From contig JAOTOM010003154.1 of the NCBI GenBank assembly GCA_034440615.1, forward strand, positions 73,998 through 137,997: 64,000 nt of DNA, written 5' to 3'. The notes beneath the pieces are model-generated. The model saw only the letters and a list, made by a program, of their open reading frames with translations. It had not been told where the DNA came from and ran no database searches. This document shows positions 1 to 11,766 of the stretch, in pieces. Positions within the stretch are counted from its first letter, which is position 1, and every line of letters begins with the position of its first letter. The DNA is from Ashinkailepas kermadecensis (lineage: Eukaryota; Arthropoda; Thecostraca; Neolepadidae). Both the position numbers and the translations under genes were made by a program.

Positions 1-92
1 CAAGCGCCGTCGTCTGCAGGCAGTGCGTTGTCAGCTGCTGGCTAACTGAGCCACCAGGAAAAACGCCAACCGATGTATGCATTGAGCAGGCA

Positions 93-942
93 TAGCCTGC
101 CGTTATAACGGCGCTGCAGCTGTCAAATACATCCGAAGCCGGCTTACACCTGCTGTTATAACGGCACTACAGCTGTCAACTCCATCTAAAGTCGGCTTAC
201 ACCTGCTGCTATAACGGCGCTGCAGCTATCAAATTCATCTAAAGCCGGCTTACACCTGCTGCTATAACGGCGCTGCAGCTGTCGAATCCATCTAAAAACC
301 GGCTTACAGCTGCTGCTATAATGGCGCTGCAGCTGTCAAATCCATCTAAAGCCGGCTTACTCCTGCTGCTATAATGGCGCTGCAGCTGTCAAATCCATCT
401 AAACCGGATTACACCTGCTGCTATAATGGCGCTGCAGCTGTCAAATCCATCTAAAGCCGGCTTACACCTGCTGCTATAACGGCGCTGCAGCTATCAAATT
501 CATCTAAAGCCGGCTTACACCTGCTGCTATAATGGCGCTGCAGCTGTCAACTCCATCTAAAGCCGATTTACACCTGCTGTTATGACGGCGCTGCAGCTGT
601 CAAATCCATCTAAAGCCGGCTTACACCTGCTGCTATAATGGCGCTGCAGCTGTCAAATCCATCTAAAACCGGATTACACCTGCTGCTATAATGGCGCTGC
701 AGCTGTCAAATCCATCTAAAGCCGGCTTACACCTGCTGCTATAATGGCGCTGCAGCTGTCAAATCCATCTAAAACCGGATTACACCTGCTGCTATAATGG
801 CGCTGCAGCTGTCAAATCCATCTAAACCGGATTACACCTGCTGCTATAATGGCGCTGCAGCTGTCAAATCCATCTAAAGCCGGCTTATACCTGCTGCTAT
901 AACGGCGCTGCAGCTGTCAAATCCATCTAAAGCCGGCTTATG
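93..942. repeat. Minisatellite, 53-bp unit, about 16 copies
   Basis: Head-to-tail units of about 53 bp, each with the core GGCGCTGCAGCTGTCAAAT followed by a CATCTAAA stretch and CCGGCTTACACCTGCTGCTAT. Units differ by single substitutions (aacgg or aatgg, gccggctt or accggatt), and the variants recur in blocks, as expected from unequal exchange. The array may begin before the window. No coding role is suggested. Confidence 0.95.
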
Positions 943-1429
943 CCTAACACTATAATGCTCAGAAAACGCCAACGAATGTCGTTTTGTGTAAATTTGGCAC
1001 GTGTCGTGGGCGCAAGCATTACACCTCGCATCTTGGATTGGATGAACACTCGAGAAGCATACTGCTGGACTCCAATCATCTTTATCTTGTGCCAGTCCCG
1101 TGATCACCATGCATTGAAGCTTGAATCAGCTTGCCACTCGTATGTTGAGCTGCACACTCACTCTGTATTGAACATAAAGTGTGCGGCCGATATGTTAAGC
1201 AGCCAATCATATTCATTCGTATTCGCTGTCATCGTCAGCTGATGCAACTGATGAAGTGCACGGGGATATTGGTGCAGAGTATATTGGCTCCACAACTACC
1301 CGGAAAATGTAAAATAATCCGCCCCTAAAATGGTGGCTGATATCGCCGTGGATGTAGAGTCTACACTGGGGCTTCCATGCGAGATCGCGAGTGTGCTCGA
1401 TGCTTTGGTAATGTGGTCTGAATTAGTAC
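943..1429. other. Unassigned DNA
   Basis: Only short open frames on both strands, with no recognisable protein similarity. No exon of the downstream KCNIP-like gene could be found here. Confidence 0.5.
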
Positions 1430-1580
1430 CAGATCTAGGTGGACAACGCGACCTGATCTAGGTGGATAATGTGACCTGAACGAGTCCCTGATCAAGGTGG
1501 ATAATGCGACCTGAATTAGTCCCTGATCAAGGTGGATAATGTGATCCAATTTAATCCCTGGCCTAGGTGGGCAATGTGAT
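1430..1580. repeat. Degenerate minisatellite, about 36-bp unit, 4-5 copies
   Basis: Repeated phrases of the type GGTGGATAATGTGACCTGA separated by attagtccctgatcaa. Copies differ by several substitutions, so this is an older array than the one at the left edge. Confidence 0.8.
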
Positions 1581-1618
1581 GTAATTAGGGCATGTGCTTG
1601 GTGAGTGATGTGAACTGG

Positions 1619-1704
1619 TACATGCCTGTTTCGTGGGGACAGTTATTTGTCTGTGTGAATTAGTGCATGCCTGCTTGCGTGGGGACAGTGATTTGTCCGT
1701 GGTT
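1619..1704. repeat. Tandem duplication, two copies of about 56 bp
   Basis: The phrase containing CGTGGGGACAGTTATTTGTC occurs twice in tandem with small differences (ttatt or tgatt). No further copies are seen. Confidence 0.7.
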
Positions 1705-2243
1705 CCGCCAGTTTGTCCCTGCGCAATAACACGATTCCGTAATACCGAGCAAGTCACGACCAACCAAGTTCCAGGCATGTAAATACTCTGGAATAGACGT
1801 AGCTAATTCGGCTTCCATTGTTCTTGGACAAACATACGGGACGGTCAGTAGTCCCTGGCAGCAACGACAGAAATAACGTACTGATGTCAAGACAGCGAAG
1901 TGCATATAAATGAACGTGCTTTTTATGTTGCAGCGAATACCAGCTTGTATGCGCACTATGTGTTCAACACCTTCGAAGTAAAGTCGACGGATCCCGTAAT
2001 TAACTTCGAGGTGAGTCCGTTACAATCGATCCGAATGGATGCAGCAGATGCATAAGGCAAACCACTGCATAAATATATTCATGTGATAGCATCTAGGGTG
2101 AAACAATTCCAATAAACGTCGGTATTCCTACGCACCAGCCAGTCTACAACACGTGCAATCCCAAGTTGGCTGAGGCTTAAATAGGCGAAAGACTTCCATC
2201 TGCAGGTCGAATGTTTTATGCTGCAGAAAATTGGTGCGAACTG
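1705..2243. other. Unassigned DNA
   Basis: No coding exon, RNA gene or repeat array recognised on either strand. Confidence 0.5.
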
Positions 2244-2257
2244 CTGTTCATACAATG

Positions 2258-2353
2258 GTTATTGGCTTTTACGACATGTCGACTATTGAGTCATATAGCG
2301 TCGCCAATCTCTCACGCCGATTGGTCGCGGGCGAAGAGTAGCGACAGGTGAGA
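2258..2353 (-). mobile_element. tRNA-derived SINE family A, 5'-truncated copy with 14-bp TSD
   Basis: On the minus strand this matches the bodies of the copies at 56407-56569 and 60878-61037, from just after the tRNA B box to the AACC-type tail. The tRNA-like head is missing. It is flanked by perfect 14-bp direct repeats, CTGTTCATACAATG, at 2244-2257 and 2354-2367, as expected of target-primed reverse transcription with 5' truncation. It lies antisense to the KCNIP-like gene. Confidence 0.9.
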
Positions 2354-2483
2354 CTGTTCATACAATGCATGGCTTTCTCAAAGTGGCTGTGTTCGATGTC
2401 TGGAAGTCCTAATTGCGCCACATTATTATCTGCAAGGTTCGAGGGCATTCGAGAAGACCGCATGTCACTGCTCCTTCGTGCTG

Positions 2484-2672
2484 CCACTTGCTGATGTGAT
2501 GTAGATGTGATATCTGATGTGACATAGATACGATCGCTCACCCGTACTGCCACTTGCTGATGTGATATAGATGTGAGATCTCATGTGATATAGATATGAT
2601 ATCTCATGTGATATAGATGTGAGATCTGATGTGATATAGATATGATATCTGATGTGATATAGATGTGATCTG
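2484..2672. repeat. Tandem repeat of TGATGTGATATAGATGTGA type, about 29-bp unit
   Basis: Alternating phrases of gatgtgatatagatgtgag and atctcatgtgatatagatatgat. Neighbouring units are partly inverted relative to each other (AGATCT and ATATGATATCT), so the array could fold into small hairpins. Confidence 0.85.
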
Positions 2673-3207
2673 ATTTACTTGCACTGAAGATTGCACCAGA
2701 TATTTTTGTGTGTGGGCCTAACGTCATTAGAAATCACTCGGCAACTTTTCTGGTTTTACTTCACCGCTACCGCTAGGTTTTACTTCACCATATATTCCGA
2801 CACTTCATAATGTAAAGAGTCTGCTCCCAGATAAAGTTGATATTGGCTGGACACGAATTGATTCGAAATAGTAACATATCAAAGAGCATATTAGATTGAG
2901 ATCATCACTGTGAGCGATGTTATCCATTATATTGTCCTCCCTTTTGCGGTACAGTTTTCCCTGGCCGATAATCAGATTGAAATAACTTCAAAGTCCTGTC
3001 CTGAATCACACAATGAGAAAAACACTAGCCTTCAGATCGTCACGCCTGAGATTTGAATCCTGCCGAGCGCAGCACATTCAGATGCATTCTGGGGATGTCT
3101 GCAATCTTGGTCATTCAATGCCGAATACGAAGTACGCGGACGTGAATGACGAAGATTAAAAGATCCGCAAAGATGAAGGCCTGTCGAAATATCATGCATA
3201 TTTCATG

Positions 3208-3215
<8 letters not shown>
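2673..3215. other. Unassigned DNA upstream of KCNIP-like exon
   Basis: AT-rich sequence with no recognisable exon. In particular I saw no segment encoding EF-hand 2, which should precede the exon at 3580. Confidence 0.5.

Positions 3216-3296
<81 letters not shown>
3216..3296. repeat. Compound (AC)n(AT)n microsatellite
   Basis: About 11 AC units run directly into about 29 AT units. Confidence 0.98.
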
Positions 3297-3298
<2 letters not shown>

Positions 3299-3579
3299 AA
3301 CTTATATACATGCTTATCACACACATCATCATACATAGTAGGTAGCACATGAGCTGACACATCCCGTGGACATAAGTACTGACACTGACAACAGTAGTGT
3401 CGCTGGGGTTTCCCTGAGATACACTTGTGGTCAACTCAACACACATCGATTTAAGCCATCAACTCAAATGCGTGGGCGATAATACCCATTCCCAGGACTC
3501 GCTTCCTTGCATGGACGCTTCTTAGCATTCCGCTTGTCACCCAGCGTATAGCTGTCTGAGCTAGAGTTTGTGCGGTCAG

Positions 3580-3795
3580 GACTTCCTCAAGTGGCTGTCG
3601 CGGCTGTGTCGAGGCACGGTGGAGGAGAAGCTGCAGTGGATGTTCCGGTTGTACGACATCAACAACGACGGCAGGATCACGCGCGGCGAGATGACCTCCG
3701 TCTTCATCAGCATCTACGCGCTGCTGGGCGGCTCGACGGCGGCGCTCCTGCAGGACGACTCGATCGTCTCCAGGAAGGTCGACGAGGTCTTTCAG
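3580..3795 (+). CDS. KCNIP: KChIP/neuronal calcium sensor-like protein, exon with EF-hand 3
   Basis: A 72-codon exon that begins after the acceptor tgcggtcag and ends at the donor CAG|gtgggc. Its protein has RGTVEEKL at residues 11-18, LYDINNDGRITRGEM at 24-38 and VDEVFQ at the end. The EF-hand loop at residues 26-37 has canonical ligands (D1, N3, D5, T9, E12), so it should bind calcium. The RGTV-EKL and LYDIN-DG phrases match KChIPs better than hippocalcin, VILIP or NCS-1 proteins. KChIPs are cytosolic calcium sensors that bind Kv4 N-termini and set channel trafficking and inactivation; this role is inferred from the family. The exon ends in phase 0 and joins the exon at 11643 to read VFQ-RMDMNEDG, the join seen in KChIPs. 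The segment is fairly diverged (WLSRLC, GGSTAALLQ). The first exons, with the N-terminus and EF-hands 1-2, were not found in the window. Another NCS-family member remains possible. Confidence 0.82.
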
Positions 3796-4886
3796 GTGGG
3801 CGCACAAAGCGGACAACACGGACAGCCCACGAGGCAGACAACACAGACAGCCCACGCGCACGCGTCACCTAGTGGATCCGACAGCGTTGGGTGGGAGGGA
3901 GATAGTGGCAATCGCTTCTCCCAAAAGATGAAATGTGTTGCTTTTCCGATTCACGGCTACCCGTCACATCTTGCGCTCTCTTTTCATGTTCACTTACCAC
4001 TCCTGTGGAGAAAAAATCCGTTTACACGCCCGTTGAACGCCCATGCAACTTCGCAGCATGGGCTTGCAGTCATTTGAATTGCTGCGCATGCATGTGGAGC
4101 GATGTCACGTGACAAGCAATCGCAAACACCAGCAACCTCTTTGGCACGTTTCAGCACGAGAGAGTAACACCCTAAGCAACATGCAAGTGTAGTTCAGACA
4201 CAGCGTGTCGTCAAACCCCAGGAGTGATTTGTATGCTCCCAGGACACACTATACGAAAATAAGCAGCGCACGCGTGAAAATTACGGCGGAACTTAATCGG
4301 ATGCCCACACTTTGCCGGTGCTGTCGTTTAATGCTCGTGCCTTGGGTTTGGAAGACACCGATCTCGGGGAAAACTTCTCCTACGCGGGCCGGGCAAGAAT
4401 TCCAGACGCTGGCATTATAAACTGGTAAATTTGCGCCGTATTGCGGGCTTAACGCTAAACCACTAGAGCTCCGGAAATCGTTTCATCAAGGACATGACCT
4501 GCTTTTAAATAGACTCTCCAGTTCGGTGGCACGCCTCGAGGCACTGCCTCGTTGTGTGTTTCTGGCGCACTTCTCTGTCCGCGAGGTCAGATATATCGGG
4601 ACACGGAATTAACAGGAAACCTGATATGTAAGACAAATCACCACACAGTACAACACGCGAGGGAATCCGACCGTAAGCTCTTGCTCAAGACCTTCCAACA
4701 AGATTGCAAAACATCGAAACCCCCGATGCATGCTCAAGGAGTGCATGCGCCTTGTTTCCACAAAAAGGTGCTAAAAAATCCAGAGCATGTGTTAGTTGAA
4801 ATGGAATAGACTAAACCAACAACATATCTTCCATCGGTGGAGCTGAAGCATGCTAAATGGCATAATGTGACGAGCGTCTCCCTTGA

Positions 4887-4900
4887 GGGGGGGGGGGGGG
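4887..4900. repeat. Poly(G) tract, 14 nt
   Basis: An uninterrupted run of 14 G. It is one of about a dozen G/C homopolymer runs in the window. Confidence 0.98.
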
Positions 4901-5039
4901 CAATTACAATGATAGAAACTAGGCCACCTGCGGCAACACCTCTGGAACCCTAAACACGGGTTTGAATCGCGTATCGCGTATCGCTCCTGGTCGACCCGTG
5001 AGAGATCAATGCCGGGTCACCCATCTCAGACGGCACGAG

Positions 5040-5366
5040 CCGACCGACCGATCGACACCGACACAGACAGACAGACCGACAGACCGACACAGACCGACAC
5101 CGACACAGACTCGCACAGCCGGACGGCCCGCATCAGACACCGACCGACCGACACCGACACAAACTTGCACAGCCGGACGGCCCGCATCAGACACCGACCG
5201 ACCGACCGACAGACCGACACAGATCGACAGACCGACACAGACCGACACCGACACAGTCTCGCACAGCCGGACGGCCCGCATCAGACACAGACCGACCGAC
5301 ACCGACCGACCGACCGACACCGACACAGACTCGCACAGCCGGACGGCCCGCATCAGAAACCACCTG
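5040..5366. repeat. CCGACA-rich degenerate tandem array
   Basis: A shared phrase, CGCACAGCCGGACGGCCCGC, recurs near 5111, 5169, 5261 and 5331. It is separated by variable runs of ccgacc/gacaca, so unit length varies (about 58, 94 and 70 bp). Long open frames on both strands here follow from the repeat composition and are not genes. Confidence 0.88.
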
Positions 5367-7869
5367 CGAGCGATTTCTGAGGCGGCTTCTGAGGTGAGCC
5401 CCACATGATGCCGCAGTCGGGACGCTCCCAGAAACCAAGAATCCGTCAACGTGCTCAGCAGAACCCCCATTGGATCTCCGGGCTGACAGCACCGCCGGTG
5501 CCGACGCCGCACGCACGGCTGACTTTGGCCTGGACACTTGTCAGATGACCCCACCCCTGAGGCATGTGGGTCGTGATCAGTCACTGTCGGTTCGGTATAG
5601 GGGCGCTCCCAGGGGCGTTCTCAGGATTGGCGTTAGGACGTCTGGCACAATAAGGCGCACGAACGCCAAAACTCGGCGGGAAAAAGACAGCTTGTCGAAA
5701 GTGCACACCGGTGCCTAGGTGTTCTGCCTGGCCCCTGACCGCGCCTCTGTCGAGGCTACGTGACTACTTCGACACCATTGTGCCTAGCTGTTCTACCCGG
5801 GCAGACCAGCTTTTCCAAATGCATCTATTTTATATCTTCATTTACATACCGACACATTCATACAACATGGTGGGCAGAACTGATTTTTGTGTCAGTTGCA
5901 ATGTATGATTAACATTTGAGTGGACAAAATGTGAGGCACTTAAATGAACGCACTGGATGGAAGGATGCAAGGATAAAAAGGATAGGGATATAAGATCGGA
6001 ACTCGAGGTTCAAGATGGTGACCGGGGCTCGGCAGCCGACAGACGCCGTTTTCGTAACAATTCGCGCACGACAGGCAGTTACGATACATAAAATGCATAC
6101 CAAAAGAAGCCAAACGAACACAACATGATGATTATTGACATCTTGAGTGAGTTAAAGATTCTACAGCATTTTATATATTGTTGTTTTATACAGCCGAGCC
6201 GAAAAATCAGAAAACGAATCAAGCCTACAATTCATTAGTACGATTTCAACACACGTTTCTTCCATACCACAATGTAGCAAATCGTCTAATAATCAAGACA
6301 ATTCACACCAAAATCATGGTGCAAGTAACACTATCGTTTTATCACCCCGTTTACTTTTGTCAACGAGGTGATAAAACGAAACCTTATCAGACAGAAATTC
6401 CGAGCTACTAAAAGCTGACTGGGCATCACAGCACGTCTTAGCTACAGTTAGATGGCCCACTGCAGATGGAAATTGAAACGTCATATGGCGCAACATCCAA
6501 TTGTTTTAAGGCAAACATCATTGCCGAGACGTCAATCGCACCGTTCTCAAGCTACCGCAAAAGCGTGGTAGGGGGGTTCTCGCCAAACACCATGGAGCGT
6601 GAGCTAACAGATGTACTTACGCTGCAATATTTAGAAAATAGCGTGCTAATTGCAAAATAAGCAGAGGCAAAAGCGGGATGCTCCATTAGGTCGAAAATTA
6701 AGATGTGGCATTAAGACAGCGGGTTGTCTAATCCTACGCTCATACAAACTAATGGCATAAATGAAATTGCTAAATAGTACAACCAACCACTTCTATAAAT
6801 TGCAAATAACTCTGCAACCAAATTTGTATCGAACGCTTTGCACCTACTACCTCACCAACTTCGCACTAAGTGTGTATAAATCGGCACGGGTTATTTTTGG
6901 CCAGCCATCATGCCATCACTGCGATGGCAAAGCTTTCCTTTCACAGTGGAGACTGGGGCATTTCAGCTGTAATTGGGTGTTGCATTCCTCAGTGGTGACT
7001 GGGCAACTTCAGCTGTAGGTGGGTGTTGCCTTCTTCAGTCTATTGGTGTTCCACAAGTACTTAGTCCATGCCATTGAAGGAGCAAGTGCACAGAGGTGTC
7101 ACTTTTTATGCGCTAAGACGGCAACTGGCTCCCAATCATTAATTTGTCCCACCCAGCATTGATTTGGCTCCCCAATCAGACCGAAGCTTAATCATTGTGC
7201 GTATGGAGGCGCCCTTCGAGAACATTCGAATGTTCGAACATCCCCCCGCCCAGTCAACGATTTTTTTATTCAGCCGATGGCGCCACTCCGGAGAAAAATA
7301 CCATCAACATCAATTTGCTCCCCCCCCCCTCCCAAGCAATTTTACCAAGTGACACCCGTGCAAGTGACACCAGCGCTTTTCGATCCATTCACATTTTCGC
7401 CATCACCGGAAAAATTAGGGACAGGGGCATAATACAGGCCTTAGGTCAATTGGTTGAATTGTATGCCCACAATAATGGGGAAATGATGGGGGAGAGGTGC
7501 ATGCTCGTAGTCTCTGGAACCACAGCTGGGACCGATGGTCACAGGGAGCAAAATGCACGTGAATGTTGGACTTTCTATAGCCAACGGCAGCCGATTTGCG
7601 TCCCTTGTTCCGTCTGATTTTCTACGTGCGATAGATACAATAGCGTACCTAGTCGCAGATGGGTTGTACATGTATCATTTTGCTATGGATGGATCGTAAG
7701 GCTTGACAGTGTGCCGAAAGCGGTGTCTGTGCAGGGGTGGCTTCCCTGTTGTTGTTTTTTTTGGTAGCAAGAAAGAAAGAAAAGATTGAGCGTAGCGAGC
7801 TGACATTTTGCGTACCAGGTCCTACACCTTTTTGGTATCTCTTACGTACATTTTGAGTCAGGCGCATGC

Positions 7870-9480
7870 AAGGTTAATGCCCTAGGTCATGTCAAAAGGT
7901 CAACCATGAACAATTCTGATTGTTCGTAACATCTTCCCGACTGGTTTGAAACGTGCAGGACCTGAACGTGGTCAAGCAAAAAATTGCATATTTCAGATCT
8001 TTCGAAAGATGTATGGTCACTACTCTACTGTCAGTTCAACCTTGACCCTCCTTTGAGATTTGCACAATTCTGAGCATATGTTGAGCAATTTTGCAGATCA
8101 GATATGCTCTATGGCAAGGCTCATTACATATTCTATTTTAATCTGACAAGAGAACACCGACTTTGGGTCAGGTCCTGACTCAACTACATATGCATATTGC
8201 AAAAATGCAGGATTGCTCTAAAACTATTTGTATTTCAATTAAAACTGTAATATGTAGCTTCTCACGCTGAAATTTGACGTTGACCTAACATTCAGTACCC
8301 ACATTTGCCATAGACACATTTCTGGACCAAAAAGGTCATCTGAGGTCAACCTAGGTCAATGACATTTCGTGACACACTCCTTGGTGAATCCACTAAGGAA
8401 GGCACCCTTAGTGTAGGCGCCTCCCTTTACTTTGAATGAGCCATTGTGATGCTTACAGGCCTCACAGACGATTCGCATAAACTGTACAAACATACACGCT
8501 CATGCTCGTGCTTGCATGTGCATGTAGGCGCTTGTACAGTTTGTGTGTGTGTGCGTGTATGTGCGTGTGTGTGAAGGTGTTTGTGTGTGTGTGTGTGTGT
8601 GTGTGTGCGTGAGCATGTGCGCGTTTGTGCTCGTGTTTGTGCCGCTTAACAGTTGTGATGCTAGGTATCGCTTCATTTGAAAATTCCATGCCTGAGTTGC
8701 CTATGTGATCTCACTTCATTCCAATATTAACTTTGCATGGTTCTGAATTGTGTTGCTATGACCAGCATTTACTTTGGCGTTTTCTCACATCATTGAATGC
8801 GCTCTCAGCTACTGATTTGCGGTGTCCAAGGAAAAATGGACTTGAAATTTTAAATCAGCGCCAAAAAAACACCCCAGACGATCCCAACAGTCAACACCAG
8901 GGATGGAAGATCACATTGTTCCTGGACTTTTGGCATCTAAAACTTTATTTATCCTGTCCAGAAAATTATCCTCTTATTTCCTGATTTGGAGGCTGAATGG
9001 TGCTGTTTGACACTGAACTGCTGTGTGATGAAGTGTTCAATATTAACTGGAAAGCAAAAACTGAAATTCGGCTGTTTTGAACATATTTGAAGAAAACATA
9101 CTCTCCGTATTGTATTACCCAACATTTTCCTCTCCACATCCAAGATTACAAAGAACAAATCCAATCCTGCTCAAAATGCTAGGTCAAGTAGGGTCAGTGA
9201 CTTTGGATGGCCTGGAAAAGGTCAGCTACACTATTGGTTCCTTGTTAACATTCTATTTAGGTAGGTTGAGATCAGGCTCTGAATAATGTTAGCTCAAGCA
9301 TTTTACGTAATATCCCAGCTTGACCAAAAAAAACAGTATTGTCGCCCCATCTGCCATAACATTGCTTGTCGTTAGCCTGTCCTGAGCTGAAATGTGTATA
9401 TTTTTTCATCTAAATTCCTGAATTTTGTATGTCTTAGGACGTAAAAAGCTGGTCAACTATTGCTGATATTGTGGTCAACC
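7870..9480. other. AT-rich segment with many AGGTCA half-sites
   Basis: AGGTCA or its complement recurs, for example in the phrases near 7884-7905, 8333-8360 and 9180-9205. The style resembles 41990-43100, so both may be copies of an old interspersed repeat. No protein similarity was seen. Confidence 0.4.
8536..8632. repeat. (TG)n-rich microsatellite
   Basis: Runs of TG interrupted by cgtgta and aagg, with a clean stretch at 8580-8607. Confidence 0.95.
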
Positions 9481-9570
9481 TTGACATCATACGCTTCACA
9501 AAAACGACCGCTGGCGACATCGACATTAACCGAGGGCAATACAAATTATAGCTGCGTTGTTCACGTCCCG

Positions 9571-9825
9571 TCAGGACCTATCGGATAGTATCTCTGCTTT
9601 TTCTACAGGTTTCATAGCTCCTGAGATCATATGGGAGAAGTAATCTCCCCCCGCAGCGCGGCCCCCGACGAAAGTGGAGCCAGAGGCTGGCGCGGCGAGG
9701 ACGGGCAATCCATCAATAAACCATGAATCATCATCGACATTGACAGCGTTGGCAGTGTCGGAACACACGCCCAAGCTGAACTTCCACTCGGCTCGTCGGT
9801 CCGCGTTGGCAGGGCTTCGCGTCAT
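9571..9825 (-). other. Unassigned open frame, possible coding remnant
   Basis: The minus-strand frame encodes about 84 residues of non-repetitive composition, including DDDSWFIDGLPV and GGDYFSHMISGAMKP. Codon use is GC-rich, unlike its AT-rich surroundings. I do not recognise the protein. An in-frame stop lies two codons before the first ATG and no good acceptor is evident. It could be part of an old element or a single exon of an unknown gene. Confidence 0.2.
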
Positions 9826-10154
9826 ACTTCATCAATCATCAAACACGGCCCCTGCGCTGGCTGCGTTTTCCTCGGGTTCGCTGTGACCGATAGCCTGAGC
9901 ACCGAGAGTGATGACGTATGGAACAGACACCACGGGTCCTAGGTGATGTGATGGTGTCAATCTTCGGGGAAAAATAAAACAACGATCAACCATTTTGTTG
10001 CTAGATTAATCCAAATATGAAATGCCTGATTTTTAGTATGGCTGGGAAACTGTAAAATTAGATGAAATCGTAATGAGCAGCATATCAACATACTTCTCAC
10101 TGCTTTCATGTTTTTTTTCTCGCCCCTATAACACCAATAGTCTGTTCATAAAGC

Positions 10155-10343
10155 TTACCTCGGTCGACTGATAGCGCTTGGGCCGCACCGCCATCCGAAG
10201 AGGACTTTGTCACCGTTCACCATGACGCCCTTGACGGAGGAGTCGCCGGACGGCACCAGTGGATTGGGCGCCACGACACGAGTCCATGCCCGCCGGGTTT
10301 TATGCTCCCAGCCAATCGATGACCAGGGCAGGTTAAAGGTCAT
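10155..10343 (-). other. Unassigned candidate exon ending in a splice-donor-like site
   Basis: The minus-strand frame encodes MTFNLPWSSIGWEHKT, then NPLVPSGDSS, then KVLFGWRCGPSAISRPR. The frame closes at once inside CCGAG|GTAAGC, a near-perfect donor consensus, which is how a real exon running into an intron would look. I cannot name the protein. It may pair with the open frame at 9571-9825. It lies antisense inside the KCNIP-like intron. Chance is not excluded. Confidence 0.25.
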
Positions 10344-10979
10344 GGCTTGATTCCAAACGAGTCAGATATCAGCAGCTTCAATCGACCCGTGCAACGAGCA
10401 TACGTCAGGCACAAACGCGTTCTGGCACCAGTGTTAAAGTAGTATATGTCCCGCACGAATGCGCCAGCATCTCATTTAATCTCGTCGCTTTTATGGTTAA
10501 CTGGACAGAACAGATCGAAGCCTTGTGGTAGTTTACTACGAGCGTTATACGCAATAACTGGCAACAGCTTGGGTATAACTACATGTTTCTGTGAAAACGT
10601 ATGGTCATTGAACTCAATTAGGTCCGTGAACATATATCAGCATGATAGGGCATTTCGAACTTGCTTGTGTCACTCCGGACGTCAATTCTTCGCCAGTAAC
10701 AAAGATACCAGGGAAGCGTCGGCAATCGATTGGTTATGGGGCTTAGAAGCTGAAGAAAAGACCATTTAGAAGTAATATTCACACATTTGGGGACATTGAA
10801 CCCATCTTTCCCACGGCATATCAAGTTCACACTATGTCGGAACTCATTCACGTGCTCCCCATTCACGTGCATACGGACCCAGCCGCACAGGTGGAATAGC
10901 CTGGAATGAACCGCCGCTCGCGCATTTATCGCTGACATTCTACTCCTATAGATCTGTGCCTAATCGTCAGCGCGACGCA

Positions 10980-11033
10980 GTTAGTTATTTGGGCTTTCGG
11001 ACGCATCGACAGCATTGGTCACGTAGCGACCAT
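10980..11033 (-). mobile_element. Tail-only copy of the 56.9-kb LINE, diverged
   Basis: It carries the GTTAGTTATTTGGGCTT tail, then GGACGC at 10999-11004, a 21-nt loop and GCGACC at 11026-11031. The loop closely matches that of the copy at 33705-33748. One stem pair is broken (A opposed to A). No target site duplication could be seen, so this is the oldest-looking copy. Confidence 0.75.
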
Positions 11034-11642
11034 CGTTACGGAGACATCGGAAATGTAAATACACTGGAAATAGATGTGCTTGTGTAATTCCTGTCCTGCT
11101 GCCTGAACTCCCCGAAGTCCTGCTCCAACTTGCAGCGTTATTTCCGCTGATATAGGGAACCTAATGTGGACTCGAATTGGCTGATTCCCAAGGGTAAAGT
11201 ACGGCACGGCACATTCTCGTGTGCTCCGTGAATGCAACGCCAAGCTCTAATGCAACGCCAAGCCATCGCAATTTCCTTAATGGTGAAAGGTAAACTGGGG
11301 GGGGGGCGATAGTCGTAGAATATAGCAACCGAAGTTTCGCAAACATCGTCCTAATTAACATCTAATTGACTCAAATTAGCGCTACAACACTGGAAATCAA
11401 TGACGCCGCCTATGCTATATTGCGGGAGAAGTTCCAGTGTGCAACAGAAAATGTAACGCAAATTTTCAATGTTCATTCGCATTGTCCATGTTATTCGCAT
11501 AGCGCTAGTGTGCGGTACGCAATTCTGTGAATTTGGTGTCAACGACCGACTTATCTAAGGTCGTAAAAAGGTTTCCACCGACGTGCAATTCACTTGGAGC
11601 GCAACTATGCTCCCCAGCCAACTGGAATGCCTGCTGTTGCAG
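11034..11642. other. End of KCNIP-like intron, unassigned
   Basis: Nothing recognised except a short poly(G) run near 11299. The last bases form the acceptor of the terminal exon. Confidence 0.5.
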
Positions 11643-11753
11643 AGGATGGACATGAACGAGGACGGCGTGGTGACGATGGAGGAGTTCCTGGACTTCTGCT
11701 CGTCCAACCCGAGCGTGCTGCAGTCGCTGTCTCAGCTGAGCACCGTGTTGTGA
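11643..11753 (+). CDS. KCNIP: KChIP/neuronal calcium sensor-like protein, terminal exon with EF-hand 4
   Basis: After the acceptor ctgctgttgcag, 36 codons and TGA encode RMDMNEDGVVTMEEFLDFC and a tail ending QSLSQLSTVL. The EF-hand loop DMNEDGVVTMEE has canonical ligands D1, N3, D5, T9 and E12. The distance from the loop to the stop equals that in KChIPs, whose C-terminus also ends in a hydrophobic pair, so the protein is probably complete at this end. The incoming intron is phase 0. The stop codon lies inside a strong donor consensus (GTGAGT from 11750), so an alternative isoform that skips this stop is conceivable. I saw no AATAAA downstream before the ADPRS gene. Confidence 0.85.
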   Translation, partial: RMDMNEDGVVTMEEFLDFCSSNPSVLQSLSQLSTVL

Positions 11754-11766
11754 GTGTCCAGTCGGG

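Larger units (their letters stand above)
3796..11642 (+). other. Intron of the KCNIP-like gene (7847 bp)
   Basis: It runs from the donor gtgggc to the acceptor gcctgctgttgcag and is phase 0. It holds microsatellites, a degenerate CCGACA array, a stretch rich in AGGTCA half-sites, two unassigned minus-strand open frames and one tail-only retro-insertion, all listed separately. Between them, 3862-4886, 5371-7869 and 10344-10979 show nothing I can identify. Confidence 0.8.

Noticed and set aside
943..3579. Upstream KCNIP exon with EF-hand 2
   Set aside because: Looked for an EF-hand loop ending in phase 0 before a GT on the + strand; none was convincing.
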